The position numbers and the translations under genes are program-made. From the NCBI RefSeq assembly GCF_001999245.1, contig NZ_CP019630.1, positions 930,001 through 994,000 on the forward strand: 64,000 bases of DNA, in the 5' to 3' direction. Numbering within the stretch: position 1 is the stretch's first letter; each line of letters opens with the position of its first letter. The notes under the pieces were generated by a model. The model was not told where the DNA came from, searched no databases, and saw only the letters and a program-made list of their open reading frames with translations. Of this stretch, positions 51,869 to 61,397 are shown in pieces. The DNA is from Roseibium algicola (GTDB lineage Bacteria > Pseudomonadota > Alphaproteobacteria > Rhizobiales > Stappiaceae).

Positions 51869-54637
51869 TCACTCTGCCGCCTGCTGCTGTCCGACCGTTC
51901 CGATCCGCGCTGCACAGAACTTGAACTCCGGGATCTTGCCAAAGGGGTCCAGCTGCGGGTTGGTCAGGAAGTTGGCCGGGGCTTCGCTGAAGCAGAACGG
52001 GATGAAGAGCATGCCTGTCGACACGTCCCGGTCTGCGCGCAGGGTCAATGTGATTGCGCCGCGCCGTGTTTCCACCCTCACCTGCTGGCCGATGTCCAGA
52101 CCCGAGCGCTCGATATCGCGCGGGTTCATGGAAACGACTGGCTCCGGTTCGATGGCATTGAGCACTTCCGCACGCCGCGTCATGGCACCGGTGTGCCAAT
52201 GCTCCAGCATGCGCCCCGTGGTCAGCACCAACGGGAAATCATCGTCGGGAAGTTCATCCGGCGGCACCAGATCCGTCGGTACGATGCGCCCGCGGCCATC
52301 TGCCGTCGGGAAGGACTGGCCGAACAGGATCTCGTTGCCAGGCTTGTCCGGGGCATCCGCCGGATAGGTGACCGTGCCGTCGCGCTCCAGCCTTTCCCAG
52401 GAAATGTTACTCAGCGAGTTCATGTGCGACCGCATTTCCTCATAGATCGCCGGAACGCCGTCATAGGTCCAGTTCAGGCCCAGGCGGTTGGCGATATCGA
52501 TGAGGATCTGCCAGTCGGCGCGTGCCTCACCGGGCATCGGCACGCAAGGACGGCCGATCTGAACCTGGCGGTTGGTGTTCGTGAACGTGCCGAGCTTTTC
52601 CGCATGGGCGGAGGCAGGCAGGATCACGTCCGCATGCCAGGCGGTTTCTGTCAGGAAGATATCCTGAACCACAAGATGTTTCAGACTGGCGAGTGCCTTG
52701 CGGGCATGGGCCTGGTCCGGATCGGACATGGCCGGGTTTTCACCCTGAACGAACATCGCCTCGATGCCACCATCCAGGATATCGTCCATGATCTCCACCA
52801 CGGTCAAACCGCGCGCGGGGTCGAGCGTGCGGCCCCAGGCGTCTTCGAATTCGGCGCGGATATCCGGATTTTCAACTGAACGATAGTCCGGGAACACCAT
52901 CGGAATGAGCCCGGCGTCGGATGCCCCTTGCACGTTGTTCTGACCGCGTAGAGGATGCAGGCCGGTGCCCGGGCGGCCTATCTGGCCGGTTGTCAGCGCC
53001 ATGGCGATCAGGCAGCGGACGTTGTCGGTGCCGTGGACATGCTGCGAAACGCCCATACCCCAGAAGATTATCGACTTGGCACTGGTGGCGTAAAGCCTTG
53101 CGACTTCCCGCAGGGTTTGTGCGTCGATGCCGCAGACCGGCTCCATCGCTTCCGGCGTGAAATCGATGATCTTTTCCTTCAGTGCCTCGAAGCCGTCCAC
53201 GTGAGCGGCGATATACTGGCTGTCGTAGAGGCCTTCGGTGATGATGACGTTGAGGATCGCGTTCAACATCGCCACATCGGTTCCCGGCTTGAACTTCAAG
53301 CCGTAGTCGGCAAAGCGCATCAGTCCCTGGCCGCGCGGGTCCATGACGATCAGCTTTGTACCGTTCTTGGCCGCCTGCTTGATATAGGTCGCGGCAACCG
53401 GGTGGTTCTGTTCCGGACGAGCGCCGATCACGATCATGCAGTCTGCATCGCCGGCTGCATTGAACGGGGCTGTCACTGCACCCGAACCGATGCCCTCCAT
53501 GAGCGCAGCCACAGAAGAAGCGTGGCAGAGACGCGTGCAGTGGTCGACATTGTTGGTCTGGAAACCCTGGCGGATCAGCTTCTGGAAGAGATAAGCCTCT
53601 TCGTTGGAGCCCTTGGCCGAGCCGAAGCCCGCGATGCCACGGCCGCCCTTGGCGTCATAAACCGCTTTAAGACCACCAACGGCTCGCTCGAGCGCTTCGT
53701 CCCAGGTTGCCTCACGGAAATAGTCGAGATGGTTTTCCAGCGTCATGGCAATGTCGCCACGCTTGGGTGCATCGTCCCGGCGGATCAGCGGCTTGGTCAG
53801 GCGCTCGCGGCTGGAAACATAATCGAAGCCGAAGCGGCCCTTGACGCAGAGCCGGTTCTCGTTGGCCGGGCCGTCGCGGCCCTCGACGCTGACGATCTTG
53901 CCGTCCTTCACCGAGACAGACGTCAGGCAGCCCACACCACAGAAAGGACAGACGCTGTCGACGGTTTCTTCGGCAAAGATCTCGCGCTTGCTGGCGCTGG
54001 CATCCAGAAGGCTCTTTTCCATCAGGGCCCCGGTCGGACAGGCCGACACGCATTCGCCGCAGGCAACGCAGGTGGAAAGACCCATCGGGTCTGCCAGATC
54101 GAACACCGGCACCGTGTGCGAACCGCGATCCGCCATGCCGATAACGTCGTTGACCTGCACTTCCCGGCAGGCTCGCTCGCACAGATTGCACGCGATGCAG
54201 GCGTCCAGATTGACTGCGATGGCCGGATGGGAAATGTCCTGGGCCGGTTTGGCGCATGGGGCAAAGCGGCTGGTGGAGACACCGACATGGTCGGACCATT
54301 TCCAGAAATCACTTTCCGGGTCAGGGTGATGGTCGCGCGAGGGCTGGTCGGCAGCCAGAAGTTCGAACACCATCTCGCGTGCCTTGGACGCACGTTCGCT
54401 GGCGGTCTTCACCACCATGCCTTCGGCGGGGGTGCGAATACAGGAAGCGGCAAGCACGCGCTCGCCCTCGATATCGACCATACAGGCACGGCAATTGCCG
54501 TCGGAGCGATAACCCGGTGCGTCCTTGTGGCAGAGATGCGGAATGGCGACGCCTTCGCGCTTGGCAACTTGCCAGATGGTTTCGCCGTCTTCCGCGGTGA
54601 CCATCCGACCGTCGAGGGAGAAAGTGACCTGGCTCAT
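51869..54637 (-). CDS. fdsA: NAD-linked formate dehydrogenase, molybdenum alpha subunit
   Basis: A 922-residue catalytic subunit oxidising formate to CO2 on a bis-MGD molybdenum centre. In order: an N-terminal [2Fe-2S] domain, a His-Cys3 [4Fe-4S] site (HPDPESDF...CAKP region), a two-cluster ferredoxin domain (CIACNLCERAC and CVACGECVSAC), a Mo-domain [4Fe-4S] site (CPFCGVGC) and the Mo/MGD domains. The active-site Cys is Cys371, next to His372 in CTRLCHAS, so it is a Cys and not a Sec enzyme. GGAGGAG precedes ATG 54637. It overlaps the beta-subunit gene by four bases (ATGA). Confidence 0.95.
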   Translation of the reverse strand: MSQVTFSLDGRMVTAEDGETIWQVAKREGVAIPHLCHKDAPGYRSDGNCRACMVDIEGERVLAASCIRTPAEGMVVKTASERASKAREMVFELLAADQPSRDHHPDPESDFWKWSDHVGVSTSRFAPCAKPAQDISHPAIAVNLDACIACNLCERACREVQVNDVIGMADRGSHTVPVFDLADPMGLSTCVACGECVSACPTGALMEKSLLDASASKREIFAEETVDSVCPFCGVGCLTSVSVKDGKIVSVEGRDGPANENRLCVKGRFGFDYVSSRERLTKPLIRRDDAPKRGDIAMTLENHLDYFREATWDEALERAVGGLKAVYDAKGGRGIAGFGSAKGSNEEAYLFQKLIRQGFQTNNVDHCTRLCHASSVAALMEGIGSGAVTAPFNAAGDADCMIVIGARPEQNHPVAATYIKQAAKNGTKLIVMDPRGQGLMRFADYGLKFKPGTDVAMLNAILNVIITEGLYDSQYIAAHVDGFEALKEKIIDFTPEAMEPVCGIDAQTLREVARLYATSAKSIIFWGMGVSQHVHGTDNVRCLIAMALTTGQIGRPGTGLHPLRGQNNVQGASDAGLIPMVFPDYRSVENPDIRAEFEDAWGRTLDPARGLTVVEIMDDILDGGIEAMFVQGENPAMSDPDQAHARKALASLKHLVVQDIFLTETAWHADVILPASAHAEKLGTFTNTNRQVQIGRPCVPMPGEARADWQILIDIANRLGLNWTYDGVPAIYEEMRSHMNSLSNISWERLERDGTVTYPADAPDKPGNEILFGQSFPTADGRGRIVPTDLVPPDELPDDDFPLVLTTGRMLEHWHTGAMTRRAEVLNAIEPEPVVSMNPRDIERSGLDIGQQVRVETRRGAITLTLRADRDVSTGMLFIPFCFSEAPANFLTNPQLDPFGKIPEFKFCAARIGTVGQQQAAE

Positions 54638-56310
54638 TTCTCGAACTCCTCCGGGAAAAATTTCAGCACCGACGTGACCGGATTGCTGGCTGCCTGCCCA
54701 AGACCGCAAATGGATGCCGATCGCATGACTTCATCGAGATCCGTGATCTTCGTCTTGTCCCAATCGCCTGCTGCCAGCAGATGTTCCATCTTCTCCGTTC
54801 CGGAGCGGCAGGGCGTGCACTGACCGCAACTCTCGTGCTTGAAGAAGCGCATCAGGTTCAATGCCACATCGCGCATGTCATCCTGATCGGAGAAAACGAC
54901 GATGGCGTGGCTGCCGATGAAACAGCCGTATTTGTCGAGCGTACCGAAATCCAGCGGCTCGTCGGCAAGAGATGCGGGCAGGATGCCCCCGGAGGCACCA
55001 CCGGGCAGGTAGCCCTTGAAGACGTGCCCCTCTTCCATGCCACCGCAGTATTCTGCCAGAAGTTCGTTCATGGTGATCCCCGCCGGGGCCATCTTGACGC
55101 CAGGGTCCCTCACACGGCCGGAAACCGAGAAGGAGCGGTAGCCCTTGTGACCACGGCGGCCGTGGCTGGCGAACCACTCCGAACCCTTCTCGACGATATC
55201 CCTGATCCAGAACAGGGTTTCTATGTTGTGATTGAGCGTCGGCCGACCGAACAGGCCGACCTGGGCAATGTACGGTGGGCGGTGGCGCGGCAGGCCGCGC
55301 TTGCCTTCGATCGATTCGATCATCGCGCTTTCCTCGCCGCAGATATAGGCTCCCGCCCCGCGGCGCAGTTCGATGTCGATGGTCGTGATGATGCCCGCTT
55401 CGCGCAGGGCCTCAATTTCAGTCTTCAGGATCCGGAGTACCGCCGGGTATTCATCGCGCATATAGAGATAGATGCGCGCGGCGGAAATCGCATGGGCGGC
55501 GATCAGCGCGCCCTCGAGCATCCGGTGCGGGTCGCGTTCCAGGTGAACGCGGTCCTTGAACGTGCCAGGTTCGCCTTCATCGCCATTGATGGTGAGGTAT
55601 TTCGGGGCCGGCAGGTCGTGGACGATCTTCCATTTCGTGCCGGTCGGGAAGCCTGCACCGCCCAGGCCGCGAAGGCCTGCTTCCAGCGCCTTGTCCGCAA
55701 TTGCCGCTGCATCCAGTTCACCTGCGCGCACGCGCTCCAGCAACTTGTAACCACCAGCTTCGCGGTAGGCATCCAGCTTGATGTAATCGGGAACCACCGG
55801 ATCGGAAATTCCTTCGAACAAGGCAGCGCGTACGGACACTTCGCTCGCGTTGTCGATGGCCCGCTTGCCGACCTGCACGGCCGGGGCACCGGCACAGCGA
55901 CCGATGCACGGAACTTTCTGGATGCGGACTTTTGTCGGATCAACCCCGGCTTCAAGCGCAGCAGCCAGAGCGTCCGCCCCCTTGAGCGCGCAGGCAACGC
56001 TGTCGCAAACACGAATGGTCAGAGGTGCAGGCTTTGCATCCCCTTCCCGTACGATGTCGAAATGGTGGTAAAAGCTCGCGACCTCATAGACCTCGGCCTG
56101 CGACAGGCGCATCTCGTCGGCCAACGCGCGCAGGTGCCGAGCCTCAAGACAGCCAAATGCGTCCTGGATCTTGTGCAGATGTTCAATGAGCAGGTCGCGC
56201 CGGCGCGGCTCATCACCCAGCAAATTCCGGACTTCGTCCAGGGCCGCATCTTCCAACTGACGCCCTTTTGGCTGGGACGGCTTGCGTGAAAGCCCCTTGC
56301 CGAAAGACAT
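54634..56310 (-). CDS. fdsB: Formate dehydrogenase beta subunit, NuoE-NuoF fusion
   Basis: A 558-residue NADH-side subunit joining two modules usually separate as FdsG and FdsB. The N-terminal NuoE-like [2Fe-2S] domain (about 20-165) has CDSVAC and CIGRCAGAP cysteines. The NuoF-like domain has the FMN/NAD loop GLGGAGFPTGTKW, INGDEGEPG and the C-terminal [4Fe-4S] motif CGQCTPCRSG. It passes electrons from the alpha subunit to NAD. GGGAGG is upstream of ATG 56310. No fdhD or fdsD gene follows in this window, so sulfuration and maturation factors must be elsewhere. Confidence 0.93.
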   Translation of the reverse strand: MSFGKGLSRKPSQPKGRQLEDAALDEVRNLLGDEPRRRDLLIEHLHKIQDAFGCLEARHLRALADEMRLSQAEVYEVASFYHHFDIVREGDAKPAPLTIRVCDSVACALKGADALAAALEAGVDPTKVRIQKVPCIGRCAGAPAVQVGKRAIDNASEVSVRAALFEGISDPVVPDYIKLDAYREAGGYKLLERVRAGELDAAAIADKALEAGLRGLGGAGFPTGTKWKIVHDLPAPKYLTINGDEGEPGTFKDRVHLERDPHRMLEGALIAAHAISAARIYLYMRDEYPAVLRILKTEIEALREAGIITTIDIELRRGAGAYICGEESAMIESIEGKRGLPRHRPPYIAQVGLFGRPTLNHNIETLFWIRDIVEKGSEWFASHGRRGHKGYRSFSVSGRVRDPGVKMAPAGITMNELLAEYCGGMEEGHVFKGYLPGGASGGILPASLADEPLDFGTLDKYGCFIGSHAIVVFSDQDDMRDVALNLMRFFKHESCGQCTPCRSGTEKMEHLLAAGDWDKTKITDLDEVMRSASICGLGQAASNPVTSVLKFFPEEFEK

Positions 56311-56583
56311 TGGCGTACCTCCCGTATTGCTGGAGCGCATGTGGATTTCGCGTCCGCGCTCCTCTCTCGATCTTCGCGGGGGCGGCTGATGGTTCGAACA
56401 GGCGAACCCAGGACCTACCCCGCATTTTGGTCCGGATGTTAGCCGCGCCGAGTCAGCCTGTCTGTTTGAAAAACGACAAGCGGGACTCCAATGCTGACGC
56501 TTTGGAGCACCTCACGGACAAAAAGCACCGCGAACCCAGCAGGTTCCAGGGGGCTTTTCAGCCCGTGTTGGATGAGCTTCGTT
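56311..56583. promoter_or_regulatory. Upstream region of the formate dehydrogenase operon
   Basis: About 270 bases between rppH and the fds genes, expected to hold the fds promoter. A short inverted repeat GGTTCG (56391-56396) ... CGAACC (56403-56408) is seen. No conserved operator, gene or strong terminator could be identified by eye. Confidence 0.45.
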
Positions 56584-57114
56584 TTACGAGGTCAGATGTG
56601 AAAACGCGGCAACCACGCGCTCATAGACTGGGCGCTTGAACGGCACGATCAAACCGGGCAGCCGGTCGGCATCTTCCCAGCGCCACTCGCTGAATTCCGC
56701 GGTGTGGCCGTCCGGGGGCGTGAGGATATCGATTTCGTCTTCCGATCCGTCGAAGCGGTAGGCGATCCAGCGCTGAGCCTGACCGCGATACTTGCCCTTG
56801 CGCGATGCGCGGACGACGTCTTCTGGATAGTCGTAGGCGAACCACTCCGGGGCTTCTTCCAGAAGGGAAACGGACTTGATCGAGGTTTCCTCGTAGAGCT
56901 CGCGCCGGGCAGCCGGCTCGGGGGCTTCGCCCTTGTCGATCCCGCCTTGCGGCATCTGCCAGCAATATTCGTAGTTGGAGGAACTGCCTCCATCATCGCG
57001 GCTGCCGATCCAGACCTTGCCCGCCTTGTTGATCAGCATGATACCGACGCAGGGCCGATAGGGAAGACCGTCGACAGGTTCCGGAAATCCCGGTCCGAGT
57101 GCCAGCTTCGTCAC
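56584..57114 (-). CDS. rppH: RNA pyrophosphohydrolase RppH (Nudix)
   Basis: A 176-residue Nudix hydrolase removing pyrophosphate from 5' ends of mRNA to start decay. The full Nudix box is at about 57-79, with GGIDKGE (57-63) and RELYEET (71-77). The N-terminal [12 protein letters not shown] and the central Trp-rich stretch match RppH of alphaproteobacteria. It is the last gene of the envC-ctpA-deacetylase-rppH run. Confidence 0.93.
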   Translation of the reverse strand: MTKLALGPGFPEPVDGLPYRPCVGIMLINKAGKVWIGSRDDGGSSSNYEYCWQMPQGGIDKGEAPEPAARRELYEETSIKSVSLLEEAPEWFAYDYPEDVVRASRKGKYRGQAQRWIAYRFDGSEDEIDILTPPDGHTAEFSEWRWEDADRLPGLIVPFKRPVYERVVAAFSHLTS

Positions 57115-57144
57115 GAATACCTCTTGGTGCTCAATTTCTCAGAA

Positions 57145-58290
57145 TTATCGATCGATGGTCGCGCTGACGGGGACCAGCTGGAGACCGCGCTCTTCAAGAT
57201 CCTGCACCCACTTTTCCAGCTGGCGCACGGTCACAGGCAATGCGGATGCGGTCGCCACCGCGACACCGCGGGCACGGGCGACGCTTTCCAGCTGCAGCAG
57301 CTTGGCGTTAATGTCGTCTTCACGCGGGACTTCGTCCAGCACCACGTCCACCCCACTGAAGGGAACGCGCATTTCCTTGGAGACATCATCGGCGATGGAC
57401 CGGGAAGATGTGCCGTTGTCGGCGAACATCAGGCCACGCGCCTTCAGTTTTTCCAGAAGGAACTCCATGGAGGGTTTCGTCGCCGTGAAACGCGCGCCCA
57501 TTTCAGGAATGACGCCGACATAGTTGGTCGCCCGCGTGAGCAGGAACCCAAGCCGATCCATCATTTCATTGGGGCGCAGGCTGACCAGCAGCGTGTGCGG
57601 GCCCGGGTCATTGTCGGGAAAATCGAACGGCTCCAGCGGCAATTGCAGCAGCAGTTCATGGCCCTTGGTCCGGGCCTGCTGCATCCACAGGTCCAGGTCT
57701 TCACCATAAGGGGCAAGCGCAAAGGTCGTATCGGCCGGCAGCCGGGTAATGGCGTTCTGGGTACCGGTTTCACTCAGGCCGAGCCCGGTCACGATGACGG
57801 CAATTTTTGGGATCGAGGTGAACTCGCGAACGATCGGCCGGGAATAGGCATCCAGCGGACGGATACCAGCATCGCTGACCTTCGGCAGGAACCCGAAATC
57901 GGACCGTTCGCTGACACGGCTGTCCGGATTGATCGACAGGCCGGTTACCGGAGCTTCCGGGCCCAGTCCGTCCGGTCGCATGACCATGTCGTAGCGCGGG
58001 CCAAGCAGATCCTTGCTGCTTTCCGGACGCAGGTTCGGGCCCAGGTCACCGTTGATGCCCGGGCGGATCTCGACCACTTCGATGTCCTGGGAGGTCACGC
58101 CTTCGACAATGGCGTCGAGCGGCAGAACGGCAACGGGTTCTCCGCCAAGCGGGTCGTCGACGACAGTGATCCAGACGAGCGTAGAAGTGAGGATCACGCT
58201 CAGAATACCGACCCCGATAAGACCGAACGGCAGCCTGACCAGCCGCCGCTTGCCCATGCCTAAAGGAGCTGTGAGATCTTCGCTCGACAT
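57145..58290 (-). CDS. Divergent polysaccharide deacetylase family protein (DUF610)
   Basis: A 381-residue protein with one N-terminal TM helix (about 19-42) and a periplasmic divergent polysaccharide deacetylase fold (about 150-375). The sites that are TFDDG and HxxxH in true CE4 enzymes are altered: it reads AVIVTGLGLSE and LPLEPFDFP, so catalysis is doubtful. The family lies next to envC and ctpA in many proteobacteria, suggesting a role in cell separation or peptidoglycan turnover. AGGAC precedes the ATG. Confidence 0.85.
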   Translation of the reverse strand: MSSEDLTAPLGMGKRRLVRLPFGLIGVGILSVILTSTLVWITVVDDPLGGEPVAVLPLDAIVEGVTSQDIEVVEIRPGINGDLGPNLRPESSKDLLGPRYDMVMRPDGLGPEAPVTGLSINPDSRVSERSDFGFLPKVSDAGIRPLDAYSRPIVREFTSIPKIAVIVTGLGLSETGTQNAITRLPADTTFALAPYGEDLDLWMQQARTKGHELLLQLPLEPFDFPDNDPGPHTLLVSLRPNEMMDRLGFLLTRATNYVGVIPEMGARFTATKPSMEFLLEKLKARGLMFADNGTSSRSIADDVSKEMRVPFSGVDVVLDEVPREDDINAKLLQLESVARARGVAVATASALPVTVRQLEKWVQDLEERGLQLVPVSATIDR

Positions 58291-58375
58291 ATCGTCCTGA
58301 GCCTATTGCCCGGTTTCAGGATGTCCCTGAACCGGAAAGTTTGTTTTTGATATACGCAGAACGAGAACGACAAGT

Positions 58376-58406
58376 CGCGCGCCGGCGGACCGGCGCGCGT
58401 TTTTTG
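58376..58406 (+). terminator. Strong GC hairpin with a T run, oriented plus
   Basis: Perfect 10-bp stem CGCGCGCCGG (58376-58385) with CCGGCGCGCG (58390-58399), CGGA loop, followed by T7 on the plus strand. The flanking genes ctpA and DUF610 are both on the minus strand, where the hairpin has A's before it and no T run after it. Confidence 0.75.
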
Positions 58407-58408
58407 AT

Positions 58409-59740
58409 TTAGTTTTTGACAGCCGCGCTGTCGGAGACCGGCGGGAAGGCGCTGTTCACCTGATTGCCGCGCAGAAGGTCGAGTGCCAGGTTCAGCTGGG
58501 TGTCGTCCTTCGGATCGGACGGCACATAGGCCTGGCTACCGGATTCTTCCTCACCTTCGGAAGCTTCCAGGTGGCCACGAAGACCGGCTTCGCCCTTGGT
58601 ATCGACACGGCCGACCAGATCGTCCGGCAGATCCTGCAGGGACTCAATGTCCGGCACGATGCCCTTGGCCTGGATCGATGTGCCAGACGGGGTGTAGTAG
58701 CGAGCCGTGGTCAGGCGGATGGCACCGTTGGCACCAAGCGGGATGATCGTCTGAACCGAGCCCTTGCCGAAGGACCGTGTGCCGAGGATGGTTGCCCGGC
58801 GATGATCCTGCAGCGCACCTGCAACGATTTCCGAAGCGGAGGCGGAACCGCCGTTGACCAGCACGATTACCGGCTTGCCGGTTGTCAGGTCGCCAGCCCG
58901 TGCGTTGTAGCGCTGGGTTTCGTCGGCTTCACGGCCACGTGTCGAAACAATCTCGCCACGGTCCAGGAAGGCGTCGGAAACGGCTATTGCCTGATCCAGC
59001 AGACCACCCGGGTTGTTGCGCAGGTCGATGACGAAGCCCTTGAGCTTGTCTTCACCGATGTTCGCAGTCATTTCCTCGATGCCTTCCTTCAGGCCATCGA
59101 AGGTCTGTTCGTTGAACTGGGTGACGCGAACATATCCGACGTCATCCTCTTCCCGCCAGCGAACCGAACGGATGCGGATGATGTCGCGGGTGATGGTGAT
59201 GTCGAACGGCTCGGCGCGGCCCTTGCGGCGCACCGTCACCACTATGTCCGTCTTGACCGGACCGCGCATCTTTTCGACCGCTTCGTTGAGGGTCAGTCCC
59301 TGGACCTGTTCGCCGTCGATGTAGGTGATGTAGTCACCGGCCAGAACGCCGGCCTTGGCGGCAGGCGTATCGTCGATCGGCGACACGACCTTCACGAGGC
59401 CTTCTTCCATGGTGACTTCAATGCCGAGACCACCGAATTCGCCGCGGGTCTGCACCTGCATGTCCCGGAAGCTCTTCGGAGACATGTAGCTGGAGTGCGG
59501 GTCGAGGGAGGTCAACATGCCGTTGATGGCGCTCTCGATGAGCTGGGCGTCATCAGGGACTTCCACGTAGTCTGACCGCACGCGTTCGAACACGTCGCCA
59601 AACAGGTTAAGCTGCCGGTACGTATCCGTTGCCGCCGCATTGGCCGCTACCGAGACATTGATCGGCATCTGGGACAGTGTCGTGATTGCTGCTGCTCCCA
59701 TGAGAGCACCCACAAGCAGCAAGGAAGCTTTCCGTATCAT
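58409..59740 (-). CDS. ctpA: Carboxy-terminal processing protease CtpA (S41)
   Basis: A 443-residue periplasmic serine protease. A signal peptide or anchor (about 5-30) precedes a PDZ domain (about 90-170, GEFGGLGIEVTM) and the S41 catalytic domain with the Ser/Lys dyad in SASASEIV and SFGKGSVQ. It cleaves C-terminal tails of envelope proteins, including peptidoglycan hydrolases. The ATG overlaps the envC stop by four bases. The low-complexity acidic stretch near 395 (EASEGEEESG) is poorly conserved. Confidence 0.95.
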   Translation of the reverse strand: MIRKASLLLVGALMGAAAITTLSQMPINVSVAANAAATDTYRQLNLFGDVFERVRSDYVEVPDDAQLIESAINGMLTSLDPHSSYMSPKSFRDMQVQTRGEFGGLGIEVTMEEGLVKVVSPIDDTPAAKAGVLAGDYITYIDGEQVQGLTLNEAVEKMRGPVKTDIVVTVRRKGRAEPFDITITRDIIRIRSVRWREEDDVGYVRVTQFNEQTFDGLKEGIEEMTANIGEDKLKGFVIDLRNNPGGLLDQAIAVSDAFLDRGEIVSTRGREADETQRYNARAGDLTTGKPVIVLVNGGSASASEIVAGALQDHRRATILGTRSFGKGSVQTIIPLGANGAIRLTTARYYTPSGTSIQAKGIVPDIESLQDLPDDLVGRVDTKGEAGLRGHLEASEGEEESGSQAYVPSDPKDDTQLNLALDLLRGNQVNSAFPPVSDSAAVKN

Positions 59741-61131
59741 CCGCGAGCCTTTTCTTCTTCAGTGCGTGCCCACCAGGGTGTGGGATCGATCGCACGACCG
59801 TCTTTCCGGAATTCAACATAAAGGATCGGCTGGGTCGAGCCCAAACCGAACGTCGAAGCGCTTGCCCACTGGGTTGCGCCCATCACTCCGACCGGTTCCC
59901 CGGTCAAAACAAATTGCCCCAACTCCGCATCGATCCGGTCCATTCCGGCCAGCAACACATGGTAGCCGTCGCCGGTATTCAGGATCAAGAGCTGTCCGAA
60001 CGAACGAAACGGTCCGGAGTAGACCACCCATCCGTCGGCAGGTGACGTAATATTGGACCCAGGCCGTGTGGCGATAGATTGACCCTCCGTCACACCGCCG
60101 AAATCGTCTTCCTGGCCATAGTCCTTCAAAAGCGTACCGGCAACAGGCTGAGGCAGCTTGCCCTTGGCCTCCTGGAACGAAATGGCCGGTGCCAGGCGCC
60201 CAGGATCCGCAAAGGGATCATACGAGCGCGACGGATTTTTCCTGGCCTCGAGTGCTGCCTGGCGCGACTTTTCCGCCGCCTCCCGGGCGCTCTCGATTTC
60301 CACTTCCAGGGTCGCGATCAATTCTTGGAGAGATCCCGCCTTGTCCGCAAGTTCCGCTGCACGTTCCTTCTCTTCCTGAAGGTCCTGTACCGATCTTTGA
60401 TGTTCCTGCCTTTTCGCGCTCAGAAGAAGCTCCAGCCGGGACTTTTCCTCAGCCAATCGCATCGCGTCGCCGCGCAGGCGGTTTTTTTCCTCAGCAATCA
60501 CCGTCTTCAGACGGTGCAATTCCTCAAGATCTGCTGCCAGTGCCTCGGTTTCCACCTTCAACTCCGGCATGACCGCGTTCAGGAGAATCGCACTGCGCAC
60601 AGCCGACAGCGCGTCGCTCGGGCGCACGGCAAGCGCCGGTGGCGGACGCCTTCCGATTCGCTGCAGGGCAGCCAGAACTTCTGCCAGCACGTCACGGCGA
60701 GCAATCAGCGACAAGCGCACCGCATCCTCGTTCTCCCCCAGCGCGCGCAGCCGCCGCTCGGTATCGGTCAGTTCGCCTTCCAGGCCCTTGATCGTGTCGG
60801 ACGTGCTGATGATCTTGGCATTCAACGTGTCCCGGTCGCGATCAAGTGCGCGGATTTCGCGTGCGATGGTCGCCTGCCGGTCCGTCGATACCTCGATATC
60901 ACGCGACAGCGCGGCAAGTTCCTCTTCGCGTTGTTTCTTGCGTTCCAGTGCAGCAGTCACCTCAGCAGGCGGAGCCGCCTGTTCCTGGGTGGTGGTCTCG
61001 TCGACACTTTCCGTCGATCCGGCTGGCAGGGGCAGAACGAGCAAGGCCGCAGTCAGGCCACTCAAGAGCGGGCGGAATTTCTTCCGTCTCTCGAGTTCCG
61101 AACGCGCCGCTGTCATGCGATCCGCTATCAA
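59737..61131 (-). CDS. envC: Murein hydrolase activator EnvC-like, degenerate LytM domain
   Basis: A 464-residue periplasmic protein with a signal sequence (about 20-45), a long coiled coil (about 50-290) and a C-terminal M23/LytM domain (about 330-455). The zinc ligands of active M23 peptidases are missing; the HxH region reads ILYVEFR. It should therefore work by activating amidases during cell separation, as EnvC does, instead of cutting peptidoglycan. It is coupled to ctpA by an ATGA overlap. Confidence 0.9.
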   Translation of the reverse strand: MIADRMTAARSELERRKKFRPLLSGLTAALLVLPLPAGSTESVDETTTQEQAAPPAEVTAALERKKQREEELAALSRDIEVSTDRQATIAREIRALDRDRDTLNAKIISTSDTIKGLEGELTDTERRLRALGENEDAVRLSLIARRDVLAEVLAALQRIGRRPPPALAVRPSDALSAVRSAILLNAVMPELKVETEALAADLEELHRLKTVIAEEKNRLRGDAMRLAEEKSRLELLLSAKRQEHQRSVQDLQEEKERAAELADKAGSLQELIATLEVEIESAREAAEKSRQAALEARKNPSRSYDPFADPGRLAPAISFQEAKGKLPQPVAGTLLKDYGQEDDFGGVTEGQSIATRPGSNITSPADGWVVYSGPFRSFGQLLILNTGDGYHVLLAGMDRIDAELGQFVLTGEPVGVMGATQWASASTFGLGSTQPILYVEFRKDGRAIDPTPWWARTEEEKARG

Positions 61132-61397
61132 CCTGCCTAAGCTCCCAAAGGGTTATCTTCCAATGCGATACACAGTCTGCGTTAACGAACCGTTTACCCT
61201 AGTGACCGGCCAATTAACTTCTGCTCCCACCGAGGATCGCATTCCCTCTTCTGTCTGATCGATGACCGTTACGTGGCGAATGCGGCGAGATACAGGCATT
61301 CTCGCCTTTTTCCGCCGTTTCAATCGTTAATTTTTAGTCATAGTGCCGTTACGACAACAGGTTTTCCGGCGGAAACCCCATCTCCTGTCCTTCACGA
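61132..61397. promoter_or_regulatory. Intergenic region ahead of envC
   Basis: About 266 bases between envC and the GNAT gene, both on the minus strand. T/A-rich spots around 61180 and 61320-61340 could serve as promoter elements for envC. No hairpin terminator or gene was recognised. Confidence 0.4.

Noticed and set aside
52955..54823. A 622-codon open frame on the plus strand across the formate dehydrogenase alpha gene
   Set aside because: Antisense to a gene with unmistakable iron-sulfur and molybdenum motifs; no conserved domain or start signal is seen.
56704..58263. A 519-codon plus-strand open frame over rppH and the DUF610 gene
   Set aside because: It spans two real minus-strand genes and the gap between them, with no recognisable protein features.
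59737..61131. Loss of zinc ligands in the EnvC LytM domain as a novelty
   Set aside because: Degenerate LytM domains are the normal state for EnvC-type amidase activators.
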